Program-made: the position numbers and the translations under genes | Source: Colletotrichum lupini | Taxonomy: Eukaryota > Ascomycota > Sordariomycetes > Glomerellales > Glomerellaceae | Direction: 5' to 3' | Assembly: GCF_023278565.1 (NCBI RefSeq) | Contig: NC_064675.1 | Location: 4,030,001-4,094,000 of the forward strand | Length of the DNA stretch: 64,000 nucleotides | Shown: positions 1 to 12,108 of the stretch, in pieces | Numbering within the stretch: position 1 is the first letter of the stretch | How the letters are laid out: each line of letters opens with the position of its first letter | The notes under the pieces: generated by a model | Told to the model about the DNA's origin: nothing | The model's input: the letters and a program-made list of their open reading frames with translations, nothing else | The model's database searches: none

Positions 1-29
1 TATTATTATTATTTTAATTTATGTAATCT

Positions 30-695
30 AAGGCTACCCTTTGGGGTCCGGTCCGCCTCATTGGGGGCCATCTTCGCCTTTACGGGTAAGCTAGTCTATT
101 AGGGTTGATATCGAGTTTTTATTACGTAATAAACTTCATAACTAATAATAGCCGGCCGCAGATACTAACAATCCCGCCGTAATATATTAATTACCTTTTT
201 AATAGCTAAATACTACCCCTTACTTTCTCCCTTTATTTTATTTAATAATAACCTCTCCTTATTACTATTCCTATTTAATACGCTCGCCTACGCTCTTTCT
301 AAGCTCCTAATTATATTATTAAGTCTAGGCTTATTTACACTCTATTATATTATATTAAAAGGGCGTTAATAAGGGCGATGCCTATAATAATATATCTATC
401 CGTCTTTTGTAAGTTAATATTACGGATATAGTATTTATTAAGGCGGTCTCTTTATAACTCGGGGTCGTTTAGTATAATACTTATAAGATCGAATAACTTC
501 TAGCTATTAAAGAAGCCCTAAGGGTTAACGAGTTATTAGTAATATCTTGGTATTTTAATAAAGTGTACTTAAGGTACACGGTTAGATAATAATAGTAATA
601 ATAATAGCGTAATAGTAATAGTAATAGCGCGATAGTAATAAACGGCGAGGGAAGTAGCGTTTTTCGACTTTAATAAAGGAAATAAAGTAACGAAT
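30..695 (+). repeat. Left terminal inverted repeat of family A
   Basis: Reverse-complement partner of 4385-5024. Shared landmarks are the CCCTTTGGGGTCC terminus, the block around TTATTACGTAATAAAC near 118-133, and a trinucleotide-like TAATAG tract near 583-640. Confidence 0.8.
583..640 (+). repeat. TAATAG microsatellite in family A arm
   Basis: Repeated AATAGTAATAG units; counterparts occur in other arms near 6012-6050 (plus orientation) and, inverted, near 4445-4480. Confidence 0.7.
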
Positions 696-700
696 ATATA

Positions 701-893
701 TTTGTTTTTTATTTCTGCCTTTGCTGGCTGCTCGGGCGATTCTCGATATCGATTATATAGTAGTAATACATAGTATCAATAGATACTCCCACTATCTCGA
801 TAGACTATTCTTTTTTAGATTTTCTACCTTTTTAACTTTCCCTCTTATAAAGTTCATAACCACGGATTATTAATAGCGATATTAGGCGCCCGA
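701..893 (-). mobile_element. Family B copy (left inner edge of family A)
   Basis: Roughly 190 bp copy starting TTTGTTTTTTATTTCTGCC and ending GGCGCCCGACG on the plus strand. Read on the minus strand it starts GGCGCCC and ends A-rich. It sits just inside the left arm of family A, at the same place as the segment in the compact copy. Confidence 0.65.
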
Positions 894-1167
894 CGATTTA
901 AATATTTATATTTAAAGTTTTATTACTATATAAAAAATACTAGCTTTTTCAAGGTATTATTTTAAAAGGATATTAACTTACGCCCCCGTATTTAAAATTA
1001 TAATAATTATCGAACCCTTATTATCCTAATTTATACTAAATATTTAGATTTTTAATTATAAATAGGCGTTTAAGATTATAAAAGTTAGAAACTTAGAAAT
1101 CGGGTTAGCGCCTCTAATTTTATTAATCTTAGTTATATAGCTTAGTTTTAAAAAGAGGTTCTTTTTA

Positions 1168-1331
1168 TTTGTTTTTTTTATTCTACCTTTACTAGTTACC
1201 CGGGCAGTTCTTAATATCGATTATATAGTATTAATACATAGTATTAATAAATACTCCCACTATCTCAATAGACTATTTTTTTTAGATTTTCTAACTTTTC
1301 AACTTTCCCTCCTATAAAGTTCACAACCACG
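1168..1331 (-). mobile_element. Family B copy, truncated, with 13 bp target duplication
   Basis: A 164 bp copy flanked by GAGGTTCTTTTTA (1155-1167) and GAGGTTCTTCTTA (1332-1344); the single difference is a RIP-type C/T change. It lacks the last ~25 bp (the GATTATTAACGG..GGGCGC end) that the full copy has. Truncation at this end with a constant A-rich opposite end is typical of target-primed reverse transcription. Confidence 0.75.
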
Positions 1332-4037
1332 GAGGTTCTTCTTATATTTATTAAAAAGATCCTCAAAAATTTTTTTTTTTCTATTCTTTACTAAGTTAGC
1401 TAAGGATCTTAGAGCTTTTAATAAGATTCCGTTAGTATTAGAATATTTTTAATTATATATTAAAATTATTATTATTATAGTATATTTTAATATAATTTTC
1501 TATAAGAAGTTTATAAAAAGCGAGATCGGGGCCTTAAACCTCTTTTTTATTAACTTTTTAATTTTGACCTTAAGGTTAAAGTCGTAGGGCTAATTTATAA
1601 TTTTTTCTTTTTAGGTTTTATAAAAAAGAGGTTCTTAGGTTTTTTAAATATTAGTATTAAGCGTACTAATTAAGGCCTTAAGAGGCTAGGGCTTAGAAAT
1701 AAATCTAGGAGTTACGTTCTTTACTATTTTAAGAACCTTATTATTATTATTAATCTTTATAGTTTCTTTTTTTAATTTAAAAAAAACCCCCGTTTTTTTT
1801 TAAATTATAAAGGCTAGCCTTAGCTATTAATATTATATATTTTTTTAAAATACGGTTCAGTCATTAAGGTACGATTTTTAGGAGGTCTTTTTTTATAAAT
1901 AGTATAAACGTCCGCTTAGTTATAGTAGCTTAGATTAGGTCGTATTATATAAACGTATTTAACTATACTTATAGGATTAGTAAAAGGGAGTATAAGTATA
2001 GTTTATTAAAGTAGTCCGATTAAGTAATTTAGAATTTACTTAGCTAAAAGCTTAGTATTTTCTTTAGTTAATATATTTACTACGTAAAAAAGGAGGGTAA
2101 TATAATTAGCAATTACGCAGTTTTTTTTATTTTTAATTATAATAAAAAGGATATTATTTATAAGCTTATACTTATTACGCTTTTTATAATACTAAGCTCC
2201 CTAAGTAAAAATAATAAAATAGGCGTTTTTATTAAAAATATATTAATCGTAATCCTTAATAATTTGATAATATTGACTTTAGTAATATTAGTAGCGGTCT
2301 TTAGGTCCTATAATCGGGGGCTAATTAGGACGTATAGCGTTTATATTAAATATATAAGTAGGGCCTTAAAAATAAACGCTATTTTAATAGATTGTTAGTT
2401 TATTTATCGCATTAGCTAGGTTAGAATTAATAATATTATTAATAGCTACTTAGGTAACTTAGACCTTTATTATTAATTAGTAATATTATTAGTAGTTCGG
2501 ATATTAGTACCAAGTATTATTATATATTTAGGGAGTAGGGGGTCGTAATAAGGGTTCGGGTTAACTTTAATTATTTATAAAAAGTAAGTTATATTTTTTT
2601 ATGTACAATTATATTAAGAAGTCCTATTTTAAACTTTATATACTTTATTAATTTAATAAAGCTATCTAAAATAACCTTAACCTTTCTTACTATTTTTTTT
2701 ATAATATTAGTATAAAACTACTTATATACGGCCTTAATTAAGCTCTTATTAATTATAATATAGAGGTCTTATTACTTAGTAAAAGTAATTACGTTATTAA
2801 TCTTAATAAATAGTACTTAAGTAGAGTTTAAGTTAGAAGATGAGATAAGTAGCCCCTTAATAACCTTTTTAATCTACTTTTCTTTATTTAAGAAGTAGTT
2901 AGTATTTTATTTTTTATATTTTTATAAAAAGAAATCCTTAGCTTAGGCCTAGGGTAGTCCTTTAATTATATTTTTAATTAAAGTTTAATAATCTCTTCTT
3001 ATAATATACGTAATAAGCTTATTCTTAAATCGGTCCGGGACCTTATTAATCTCGTATTAATCCTCGAACATTTTTAAAAAGTTTATAATATTATCGTTTT
3101 TAAAGACTATAGTCCCTTCTTAATTAAGGAACGGTATTTTATAAAAACCTATATTTTTTATTAAATTAGGCTAAGGAATCGTAAAAACCTTAGTTTAAGG
3201 CGCAGTAGTTTAGATTTAGATAGTAATAGTATTTAAGAGGGTATTAATTAAAGTATTTATCCTAACTTAAGCTATAACTAGCTTTTTTTAATTAAATTAA
3301 TAAATAGATCTATTAAAAAGGGTAGCTTTTTTATTATTAAATAACTCCGCGGCCTATAGGTCTCGATAAATTATAAAAGCTAGTTTAGTAAATAGTTTAT
3401 TTAAAGCGGGCGAGTTAGGTTTATATAATTAAACGTTTTAAGGGGCGTTAATAATAATAAAAGTAATATATTGATTATTTATATTTATAGTCCGAGGTTA
3501 TTAAAAGTATAATTTATTAATTTTATTTATAATCTTAATAGTTTTATATTAGTCTATTTATTTTAAATAGAATTTAAAAAGAGAGGAAAAGAGCTATTTT
3601 AAGAGTTAGAGCGTAGTTATTATTTTAATTAACGTAATTTAGGCCGTCCTTTTTAGTCCTTATTATATATATAATTAAAGTTTTAATTAAATATTATATT
3701 AAGCTTATAATAATATTAATTAGAATTATTAATAAGTCTAGTTAAAAGCTAGTTTTATAAGCGCCCTTAGCCCGACGTATCCGCACTTCTAAGTAGGGTT
3801 ATTATTAAGTCTCTGGGCTATATTAATTAATAAGGAGCAGTCTAGTTAAATAACTAGTTATACTCGTTAAAGTATTTTATTAATTTTAATCCTAACTCGT
3901 TATTCGTTTTGTTATATTATCGTAGCGTTTTATACTTAGGCCTAATCCGGTCTTAAGTAATTCTTTTTTTTTTTTTTTTTTTTTTACCTCTCGGGGTTTA
4001 TTATATCTCCTATTTTATTAAATAAAAAGCCCGTTTT

Positions 4038-4240
4038 ATTTTGTTTTTTATTTTTACCTTTGCTAGCTGCTCGGGCGATTCTCGATATTAATTACATAGT
4101 AGTAATATATAGTATTAATAAATACTCCCACTATCTTAGTAGATTATTTATTTTTTAGATTTTTTACCTTTTTAACTTTCCCTCTTATAAAGTTTATAAC
4201 TACGGATTATTAACGGTAATATTAGGCGCCTAACGCTACT
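4038..4240 (-). mobile_element. Family B copy (right inner edge of family A)
   Basis: Same orientation as the copy at 701-893, together flanking about 3.1 kb of decayed interior. The sequence after it (CTACTACTTTATAAGCC) matches that after the 6115-6316 copy. Confidence 0.65.
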
Positions 4241-4384
4241 ACTTTATAAGCCTACGTACCTAGCTAAGTTAGCTACCTCTCTAAGTAATAATAGCTTATA
4301 ACGGTAGTATTAAAAATACCCTCGTCGCTATTATTAAATAATATCGACTTTACGATATTTACCCTAGTACTTTTAACTTTACTT

Positions 4385-5024
4385 ATATATATATATATTT
4401 ATTACCTCGTTTTTTTTATTAAAATTAAAAACGCTACTTCCCTTACTATTTATTATTATTATATTATTACTATTACTATCTAACTATTTACTTTAAGTAT
4501 ATTTTATTAAAATACTAAAACGCTATTAATAACTTATCAACCCTTAGGGCTTCCTTAATAGTTAGAAGTTATTTAATCCTATAAGTATTATACTAAACGA
4601 CCCCGAGCTATAAAGAGACTACTTTAATAAATATTATATTAGTAATATTAACTTATAGAAAACGGATAGATATATTATAATAAGCGTTACCCTTATCGGC
4701 GCCCTTCTAATATAATAGAATATAAATAAGCCTAGACTTAATAATATAATTAGGAGCTTAAAAAGAGTGTAAGTAAGCGTATTAAATAGGAATATTAAAG
4801 AGAGGTTATTATTAAATAAAATAAAGGGAGAAAGTAAGGGGTAGTATTCGGCTATTAAGAAGGCGATTAATATGTCAGTAACGGCTACGGCCGGCTATAG
4901 TCAATTATAAAGTTTTATTAAATTACGCAATAAAGACACTTAATATTGACCCTAATAGACCAGCTTGCCCGTAAAGGCGAAGATAGCCCCCAATGAGGCG
5001 GACCGGACCCCAAAGGGAAAAGCC
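4385..5024 (-). repeat. Right terminal inverted repeat of family A
   Basis: Reverse complement of the left arm at 30-695. It ends in GGACCCCAAAGGG at 5017, and the match may extend to the AAGCCCTT at about 5024. A second copy of this arm in the same orientation ends at 7114. Confidence 0.8.
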
Positions 5025-5604
5025 CTTTTTTATATATTTTTATTTTTATATTTTAATTATTTAATCGCTTTTTCTTAGATTAAAGTCTTATTACTTATAT
5101 TCGTTTTAATTATTATACTATTTTCTTTCATTAATTATTTAAAGTATTTCTAATTAAGTCGGGCTTTTTTTTACTTATTCTCTTATTTAATAAGGAAGGG
5201 ATTTTTAAAAGGGGAGATTATTAAAAACGTATAGGGTATAAGGGACTCTCATAATATAGTACTTTAAACAAACTACTAATATTTATAAAAATAATATAAA
5301 ATACCTTTTTTAATTAGGTTAATACGGTCTTAATTAATAAAGCTATAACTAAGGGAAAGAGGATAGTATTATCTAAATCGAAAAAGTAAACTTCTTAATT
5401 ATCTTATATTATTACGTTCGAAAATAAATTATAAAAAAAGCTCTAGTTCGATTTTAAAAAGTATATATATAATCAAAATAAAAATCCGCACTACTAAGCT
5501 CTTATTTCTAATCGGGGCCCTTTTTTTTATACTTTACTCTAATTAGCTCTCTTATAAATTTCTAAACTTAATTAGTTTTAAAAAGGACCGCTAGGACTAA
5601 TCGC

Positions 5605-7114
5605 CCTACCCTATTCTAGTATATTAATCGCTCTCTAAATAGCTAAAAACTACCCCTTACTTTTTACCTTTTTTAATAGCGCTAGATTTCTTTTTTAATC
5701 CTTCTTAATTTACTCCTATGTAATAATTCTAAAATATTAATAATACTTAGGAGTTAGTTAGGTATTTCGAAGTTATTATATTATATTAATTAGGTATTAA
5801 TAAGGGTAATGCCTATATTAATATACGTATTTTAAATTTTTAAGTTAATAGTATCTAATTTATATTCCTTAAAACGACCTTATTATAATTCGGGGTCCTC
5901 TAGTATAATGTTTATAAGATCGAACTTCTAGCCCTTAAAGTATCCTTATAAATTATAAGTTAGTATCTTCGTATTTTAATAGTATATATTTAAAAATAAG
6001 TAGATAATTCGATAGTAATAGTAATAGTAATAGTAATAGTATAATAATAATAAATAGTAAGGGAAGCGTTTTTTAATTTTAATAAAAGAAACGAGGTAAC
6101 GAATATATATATATATTTGTTTCAATATTCTACCTTTAGTAGCTACTCGGGCGATTCTTAATATCGTTTACATAGTATTAATGCACAGTATTAATAAATA
6201 CTTTTACTATTTTAATAGACTCTTTTTTTTTTTTTTAGATTTTCTACCTTTTTAACTTTCCCTCTTATAAAGTTCATAACTACGGATTATTGATAATAAT
6301 ATTAAGCACCCGACGCTACTACCTTATAAGCCGCCCACTTAGCTAAGTTTATAGCCCGCTAAGTAATAATAACTTATAATAGTAATATTAGAGATACCCT
6401 TATTATCGTTATTAAATAATATTAACCTCACGATATTTACCCTAGTACTTTTAACTTTACTTATATATATATATATATTTATTACTTTATTTTTTTTATT
6501 AAAGTTAAAGACGTTACTTCCCTTATTATTATTATTATTATTACTATCTAACCGTTTATTTTAAGTATACTTCATTAAAATACTAAGATACTAACTCGTT
6601 AACCCTTAGGGCTTTTTTAATAATCAAAAGTTCGATCTTATAAGTATTATATTAAATAACCCCGAGCTATAAAAAGATTACTTCAATGAATACTATATTA
6701 ATAATATTATCTTATAAAAAATAGACAGATATATTATAATAAGCGTCGCTCTTATTAGTGCTTTTTTAATATAATTGAGTATAAACAAGCTTAGACTTAA
6801 TAATATAATTAAGAACTTAAAAAGAGCGTAAGTAAGTATATTAAATAGAAATATTAAGGAGAGGTTATTATTAAATAAAATAAAAAGAGAAAGTAAGGGG
6901 TAGTATTTAGCTATTAAAAAGGTAATTAATATACTATAGTAGCGGGGTTATTAGTATCTTAAGTTTAGTTAGTATTAATAACTACGGCCAGCTATAATTA
7001 GTTATAAAGTTTTATTAAAGTACGTAATAAAGATACTTAATATTAACCCTAATAGACCAGCTTACTTATAAAGGCGAAGATGGCCCCTAATAAGGCGGAC
7101 CGGACCCCAAAGGG
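5605..7114. mobile_element. Compact, left-truncated family A copy
   Basis: From about 5605 to 6113 the sequence follows the left arm of family A but lacks its outer ~170 bp. A family B segment follows at 6115-6316, and then the right arm continues to the GGACCCCAAAGGG end at 7114. Compared with the 5 kb copy it lacks the ~3.1 kb between the two inner family B segments. So it is either the ancestral short form or a deletion product. No coding capacity remains. Confidence 0.65.
6115..6316 (-). mobile_element. Family B copy inside the compact family A element
   Basis: Single family B segment between the two arms of the compact family A copy. Its left flank matches that of the 701 copy and its right flank matches that of the 4040 copy. 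Confidence 0.6.
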
Positions 7115-7144
7115 ATATATATATATATAAGTCGAAATTAAAAG

Positions 7145-7475
7145 CGTAGTAAATATTAGTAATAAAAAGGTCGGTATTATACTTAATAATGGTAACGAGG
7201 GCATCTTTAATACTATATTATTATAAGCTATTATTACTTAGAGAGTAGTAAACTTAGCTAAGTAGGTAGTTTATAAAATAGTAATATTAGGTACTTAATA
7301 TCGCCGTTAATCCGTAATTATAAACTTTATAAAAGGGAAAGTTTAAAAAGGTAGAAAATCTAAAGAAATAGTCTAACGAGATAGTATGAGTATTTATTAA
7401 TACTATATATTAATACTATATAACCGATATTAAGAATTGCCCAAGTAGCTAGTAAGAGTAGAAATTTTTTTTTTA
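7145..7475 (-). repeat. Inverted fragment of family A/B interior
   Basis: Reverse-complement match to the family B segment plus the adjoining ~130 bp seen at 6120-6440 and 4040-4370. The A-rich end of family B lies on the right here, ending in a run of T at about 7465. It abuts the broken end of the inverted family C copy at about 7478. Confidence 0.6.
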
Positions 7476-8364
7476 GCCAAGTTTAATATAATCTCTTTTT
7501 TTATATAAGTATTATTATTACTTAGGGGGTTTTATAAAAGTTATTTAAACTACTAACTTACTACTTTAACTTTATATATTTCTAACCCGTTTATTATAAT
7601 TATTATAACCAAGCTAGTATTAATATACCGGATTTTAGTATTTATATTAGCCTAGCTATTTATAATATTTATAACATTACTTAGCTAAATTCCGTATTAT
7701 TAAAAAGTACTTTATTACTCTTTAAGTATACTTATGTTAGTTATAATAATTATAGTGTTAAGTTAGCCGAGGGTACTTAGCTTAAGAGGGGTAAACTTAT
7801 TAATAAGTATTTTTAGCTTATTAATCATTAACTATATACTAAAAATAAAGTAAGTTCTTATTAAGGTAGTATTTTGACTAGCTAACTTCTTAACTAGTTA
7901 TTTAACTAGCTATTTAAGTAGTAGTTTATATATAGTGGTTTTTTTTCTAGCTTTATAAGTATAAAAGATCGACCTTAACAGGATTACGCTTTTAAAAGAA
8001 ATTATACGATATAATATACTTTTTAACTATATAATACGCGCAATATATCCTAAGTACGCGCTTAACGTAATATAATAATTTTAATATAAAATCTATTATT
8101 TAATTCGGGATAAGTAAACTACCTTATAGTAGCGCCGGCTAGAAAGGTTAACGGTAGAGGTCGGTTATAATAGTTAGTTATAATAATCGGCCGTAATAGT
8201 TAAAAACGGCCTTCCTTAACTATAAAGGTTCTGAACTTTAATAGTAATATAAATGTTTTTTTAAAAAGGGCTAAATAGGCTAATATTTACTACTTAGAGC
8301 TTATAAAGATTCTTTTTATCCTTATCGCTTTTAATATTACCTAAAGCTACTCTCTATTTAAACT

Positions 8365-8455
8365 AAATAAATCTGCTAAATAAATCTACTAAATAAATCT
8401 ACTAAACAAATTTACGAAATAAATCTACTAAATAAATCTACTAAATAAACCTATT
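8365..8455 (+). repeat. 13 bp tandem array inside family C
   Basis: Six to seven copies of AAATAAATCTACT with point variants. Copies 2 and 3 carry shorter arrays near 10,275-10,315 and 11,440-11,490, so the copy number varies between elements. Confidence 0.75.
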
Positions 8456-9117
8456 AATATATAAACTACTACTTAAATAGCTAGTTAGATAACTAGTTAA
8501 GAAATTAGTTAGTTAAAATATTACCTCGACGAGAACTTATTTTATTTTCAGTATATAGTTAGTAATTAATAGGCTAGAACTCTTTAAAAATGCTTATTAA
8601 TAAGTCTACTCCTCTCGGGTTAAGCGCCCTCTTTAGCTAGCTTAACGCTATAGCTATTATAATTAATATAAATATACCTAAGGATTAATAAAGTACTTTT
8701 TAATATACGGAATTTAGCTAAATAATAACATAAACGTTATAAATAGCTAGGCTAGTATAGACGTTAAGATTTAGTATACTAATATTAACTTAGTTATAAT
8801 AATTATAATAAACGGGCTAGAGGTATATAGGGTTAGGGTAATAAGTTAGTACTTTAAATAGCTCTTACGGGACCCCCTAGGTAATAATAATACTTATATA
8901 AAAAAATAGATTATATTAAACTTAGCTACTTACGTAGGCTAGTATTAAGAGGTCCTATGTACGTTAGAGTAAATAAAGCTTGCCCTATAGGCGGGTAATA
9001 AAAAGTTAGGAGCTATTAATAAAAAGGAAATAATAGTCGAGTTAGTTAATTTCAGTTAGTAATTAAGTATGGAGCATATTATACTTAGTTTTGCCTAATA
9101 CGTAATATACGGTACGG

Positions 9118-9141
9118 CCCCGGCGAATTACTCCGTCGGGG
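9118..9141 (+). other. GC-rich hairpin at family C right end (copy 1)
   Basis: CCCCGGCGAATTACTCCGTCGGGG-type inverted repeat (written here as an arm of CCCCGGCGAA, loop TTAC-like, arm CTCCGTCGGGG). Equivalents occur at 10,838-10,861 and 12,083-12,106. It lacks CpA/TpG in its stem and so has resisted RIP. Confidence 0.5.
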
Positions 9142-9159
9142 GGGTAGTAGTTTATATAT

Positions 9160-9262
9160 TAATAAGTTTATTTAGTAAATTTATTTAGCAAATTTATTTA
9201 GTAAGTTTATTTAGTAAGTTTATTTAGTAAATTTATTTAGTAAATTTGTTTAGTAGTTTTGT
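9160..9262 (-). repeat. 13 bp tandem array, inverted
   Basis: About seven to eight copies of TTTATTTAGTAAA, the reverse complement of the array at 8365-8455. It belongs to the inverted family C copy 4. Confidence 0.75.
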
Positions 9263-9610
9263 TTAGTTTAAATAGAGAGTAACGTTAGGTAATATTAAAA
9301 ATAATAAGAATAAAAAGAATTTTTATAAGCTTTAGTATAATAAAAGAGTAGTAAATATTAGCCTATTTAGCCCTTTTTTTAAAAACCTCTATATTATTAT
9401 TAAATTTAGAACCTTTATAATTAAGGGCCGCCTCTAACTATTATAGCCGATTATTATAGCTAATTATTACGGCCGACTTTTATTATTAACCTTTTTAACT
9501 AGCGCCGCTACGTAAAGGGTAGCTTACTTATCCCGAATTAAATAGTAGTTTTTATATCGAAATTATTATATTATATTAAGTATATACTTAGAATATATTA
9601 TATATATTAT

Positions 9611-9673
9611 TTGTTTTGGTATTCTGCCTTTGCTGGCTGCTCGGGCGATTCTCGATATCGGTTACACGGTATT
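9611..9673 (-). mobile_element. Family B copy, 63 bp, with 14 bp target duplication
   Basis: Only the A-rich-end portion of family B is present. It is bounded by ATTATATATATTAT at 9597-9610 and 9674-9687. It interrupts the inverted family C copy, whose sequence resumes on the other side. It keeps several CA and TG sites (for example TTTGCTGGCTGCTCGG), so it is less mutated than its surroundings, which suggests a recent arrival or a length too short for RIP recognition. Confidence 0.7.
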
Positions 9674-9794
9674 ATTATATATATTATATAGTTAAAAAGT
9701 ATACTATATCGTATAATTCTTTTGAAAACGTAATCCCGTTAAAGTCGATTTTTCCTACTTATAAAGCTAGAAAAAACTACTATATAATTGTATA

Positions 9795-10863
9795 TAGTGG
9801 TTTTTTTCTGGCTTTATAGGCGCAAAAGATCGATCTTAACGGGATTACGCTTTTAAAGGAAATTATACGATATAGTATACTTTTTAACTATATAATACGT
9901 ATAATATACCCCAAGTACGCGCTTAATATAATATAGTAATTTCGATATAAAAACCGCTATATAATTTAAAATAAGTAAGCTACCCTCTTTAGCTACTTAT
10001 TAATAATAGGCTAAGTAATATACTTACGTAATAGCGCTAGCTAGAAAGGTTAACGATAGAGGTCGGCCGTAATAGTTAGCTATAATAGTCGGCCGTAATA
10101 ATTAAAAATAGCCCTTAATTATAGAGGTTCTAAACTTTAATAGTAACGTAGAGGTTTTTAAAAAAAGGGCTAAATAGGCTAATATTTACTACTCTTTTAT
10201 TATATTAAAGCTCGTAAAGATTCTTTTTATCCTTATTGCTTCTAATATTACCTAAAGCTACTCTCTATTTAAACTAAATAAATTTACTAAACAAATTTAC
10301 TAAATAAACTTATTAATATATAAACTACTACCTCGACGAGAACCTATTTTAAAAATACTTATTAATAAGTTTACCCCTCTCGGGCTAGGCACCCTCGGCT
10401 AGCTCGACGCTATAGCTATTGTAACTAATATAAATACGCCCGAGGATTAATAAAATACCTTTTAATAATACGGAATTTAGCTAGGTAATAATATAAATGC
10501 CGTAAATAGCCGGGCTAATACGGATATTAAGATTTAATATATTAATACTAACTTAGAAATTATATTTTATAAAACTAGAAATCTTTTTAATATAGGCTAT
10601 ATTATAAATATAAAAGAATATATAAGGGGCCCCCTAACCCTTAATAAGAAGGAGTATATAATACGAGATCTAGTTATTTACATAAGCTAATACTAAGAGG
10701 TCTTATATACGTTAAAATAAGTATAGCTCGCCCTCTAAATAGTTAAAAGCGGGGGAAAGTTAGGAGCTATTTTAATTAGTAATTAAGTATAGAACGTAAT
10801 ATATTTAGTTTTCTTTAATACGTAATATATAGTACGGCCCCGGCGGATTACTCCGTCGGGGGG
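9795..10863 (+). mobile_element. Family C copy 2 (1069 bp, 15 bp target duplication)
   Basis: Begins TAGTGGTTTTTTTCTGGC and ends CTCCGTCGGGGGG. It is flanked by CTATATAATTGTATA (9780-9794) and CTATATAATTATATA (10864-10878), differing at one RIP-type site. Its target overlaps the last three bases of inverted copy 4. It carries a short version of the 13 bp array and is non-coding. Confidence 0.8.
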
Positions 10864-11003
10864 CTATATAATTATATATTTATTATAATATTAATATAAA
10901 TACCCTCTTAGCTTATTAATAATTATTATAATTAAAGGTTTATTATTTTTTTATCCTTATTAACTATAGTAAATAGTCACTAAATCTTCCTCGGCTACTT
11001 ATA

Positions 11004-12108
11004 TAGTCGTTTTTTTCCGGCTTTATAAGCGTAAAAGATCGACCTTAACGGGATTACGCTTTTAAAAAAATTATATAATACGGTATACTTTTTAATTATA
11101 TAATACGCATAATATACCTTAAGTACGCACTTAATATAATATAATAATTTCAATATAAAAACCGTTATATAATTCGGGATAAGTAAGCTACCCTTTACGT
11201 AGTTATACTAGTTAAGAAGGTTAATAATAGAAGTTAGTTATAATAATTAGCTATAATAGTCGGCTATAATAGTTAGAAGCGGCCTTTTTTAACTATAGAA
11301 GTTCTAAACTTTAATAACGACGTAGAAGTTTTTTAAAAAAAGGCTAAATAGGCTAATATCTACTACTTTTTAGAGCTCGTAAAAATTCTTTTTATTTTTA
11401 TTATTTTTAATATTACTTAAAGCTACTCTCTATTTAAACTAAATAAATTTACTAAATAAATCTATTAAGTAAATTTATTTAATAAACTTATTAATATATA
11501 AACTACTACCTTAATAAGAACCTACTTTACTCTTAGTATATAGTTAGTAATTAATAAGCTAAAAATGCTTATTAATAAGTTTACCCCTCTTAAGCTAGGC
11601 ACCCTTGGCTAGCTCGACGCTATAGCTATTATAACTAATATAAATATACTTAAAAATTAGTAAAATACTTTTTAATAATACAGAATTTAGCTAAGTAATA
11701 ATATAAATATTATAAATAGCCGGGCTAATATAAATATTAAGATTTAGTATATCGATATTAGTTTAAAAATTATATTTTATAGAGCTAAAAATCTTTTTAA
11801 TACGGGCTATATTATAAATATAAAAGAATATATAAAGGGCCCTTTAACTCTTAATAAAAAGGAGTATATAATATAAAATCTAGCTATTTATATAGGTTAG
11901 TACTAAGAGGTTTTATATATATTAAAATAAGTATAGCTCGCCCTTTAAACGGGTAAAGGAAGGTCGGGAGCTATTAATAAAAAAAAAGATAATAGTTAAG
12001 TCGGTTAATTACTATTTTAATTAGTAATTAAGTATAGAGCGCAATATACCTAGTTTTTTTTAATACGTAATATATAGTACGGCCCCGGCGGATTACTCCG
12101 TTAGGGGG
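11004..12108 (+). mobile_element. Family C copy 3 (1105 bp, perfect 15 bp target duplication)
   Basis: Begins TAGTCGTTTTTTTCCGGC and ends CCGTTAGGGGG. It is flanked by identical CCTCGGCTACTTATA at 10989-11003 and 12109-12123. This target duplication is not simple AT sequence, so it is the strongest evidence that family C is a discrete mobile element with fixed ends. It is non-coding. Confidence 0.85.

Larger units (their letters stand above)
30..5024. mobile_element. Family A: ~5 kb element with long terminal inverted repeats
   Basis: The left end (from about 30, with CCCTTTGGGGTCCGGTCCGC starting at 37) reappears as its reverse complement ending at 5017-5024. Similarity between the arms extends inward about 640 bp on each side (roughly 30-695 and 4385-5024), with scattered C/T and G/A differences of RIP type. 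The interior, about 3.7 kb, has no intact transposase or reverse transcriptase. It holds family B copies at both inner edges and one near 1168. I could not find a convincing target duplication. A decayed DNA transposon or foldback element is the simplest reading; the superfamily is unknown. Confidence 0.75.
7933..9143 (+). mobile_element. Family C copy 1 (1211 bp, 15 bp target duplication)
   Basis: Begins TAGTGGTTTTTTTTCTAGC and ends in the G-run after ACTCCGTCGG. It is flanked by GTAGTAGTTTATATA at 7918-7932 and 9144-9158. The target lies inside the inverted copy 4. It contains a 13 bp tandem array near 8365-8455 that makes it longer than the other copies. It has no reading frame and no obvious terminal inverted repeat. 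It is mutated in the RIP manner throughout. Confidence 0.8.
7478..9782 (-). mobile_element. Family C copy 4, inverted and split by later insertions
   Basis: Two separated pieces, 7478-7932 and 9144-9782, read as one reverse-oriented family C element once the copy at 7933-9143 and the family B fragment at 9611-9673 are removed. The right piece ends CTAGAAAAAACTACTA, the reverse complement of the family C start. The left end is broken near 7478, so the CCCCCGACGG-type terminus is missing. It is the oldest family C copy here because the others lie inside it or beside it. Confidence 0.7.

Noticed and set aside
701..4240. LTR retrotransposon flanked by the two direct family B copies
   Set aside because: Isolated copies of the same segment have 13-16 bp duplications and one-sided truncation, which fits non-LTR movement; no gag-pol trace or primer site was convincing. 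Not fully excluded for this pair.
9616..9819. 67-codon open frame, the only one listed in the AT-rich block
   Set aside because: It runs across a family B fragment, a target duplication and the end of inverted family C, so it is a chance frame in nested repeats.
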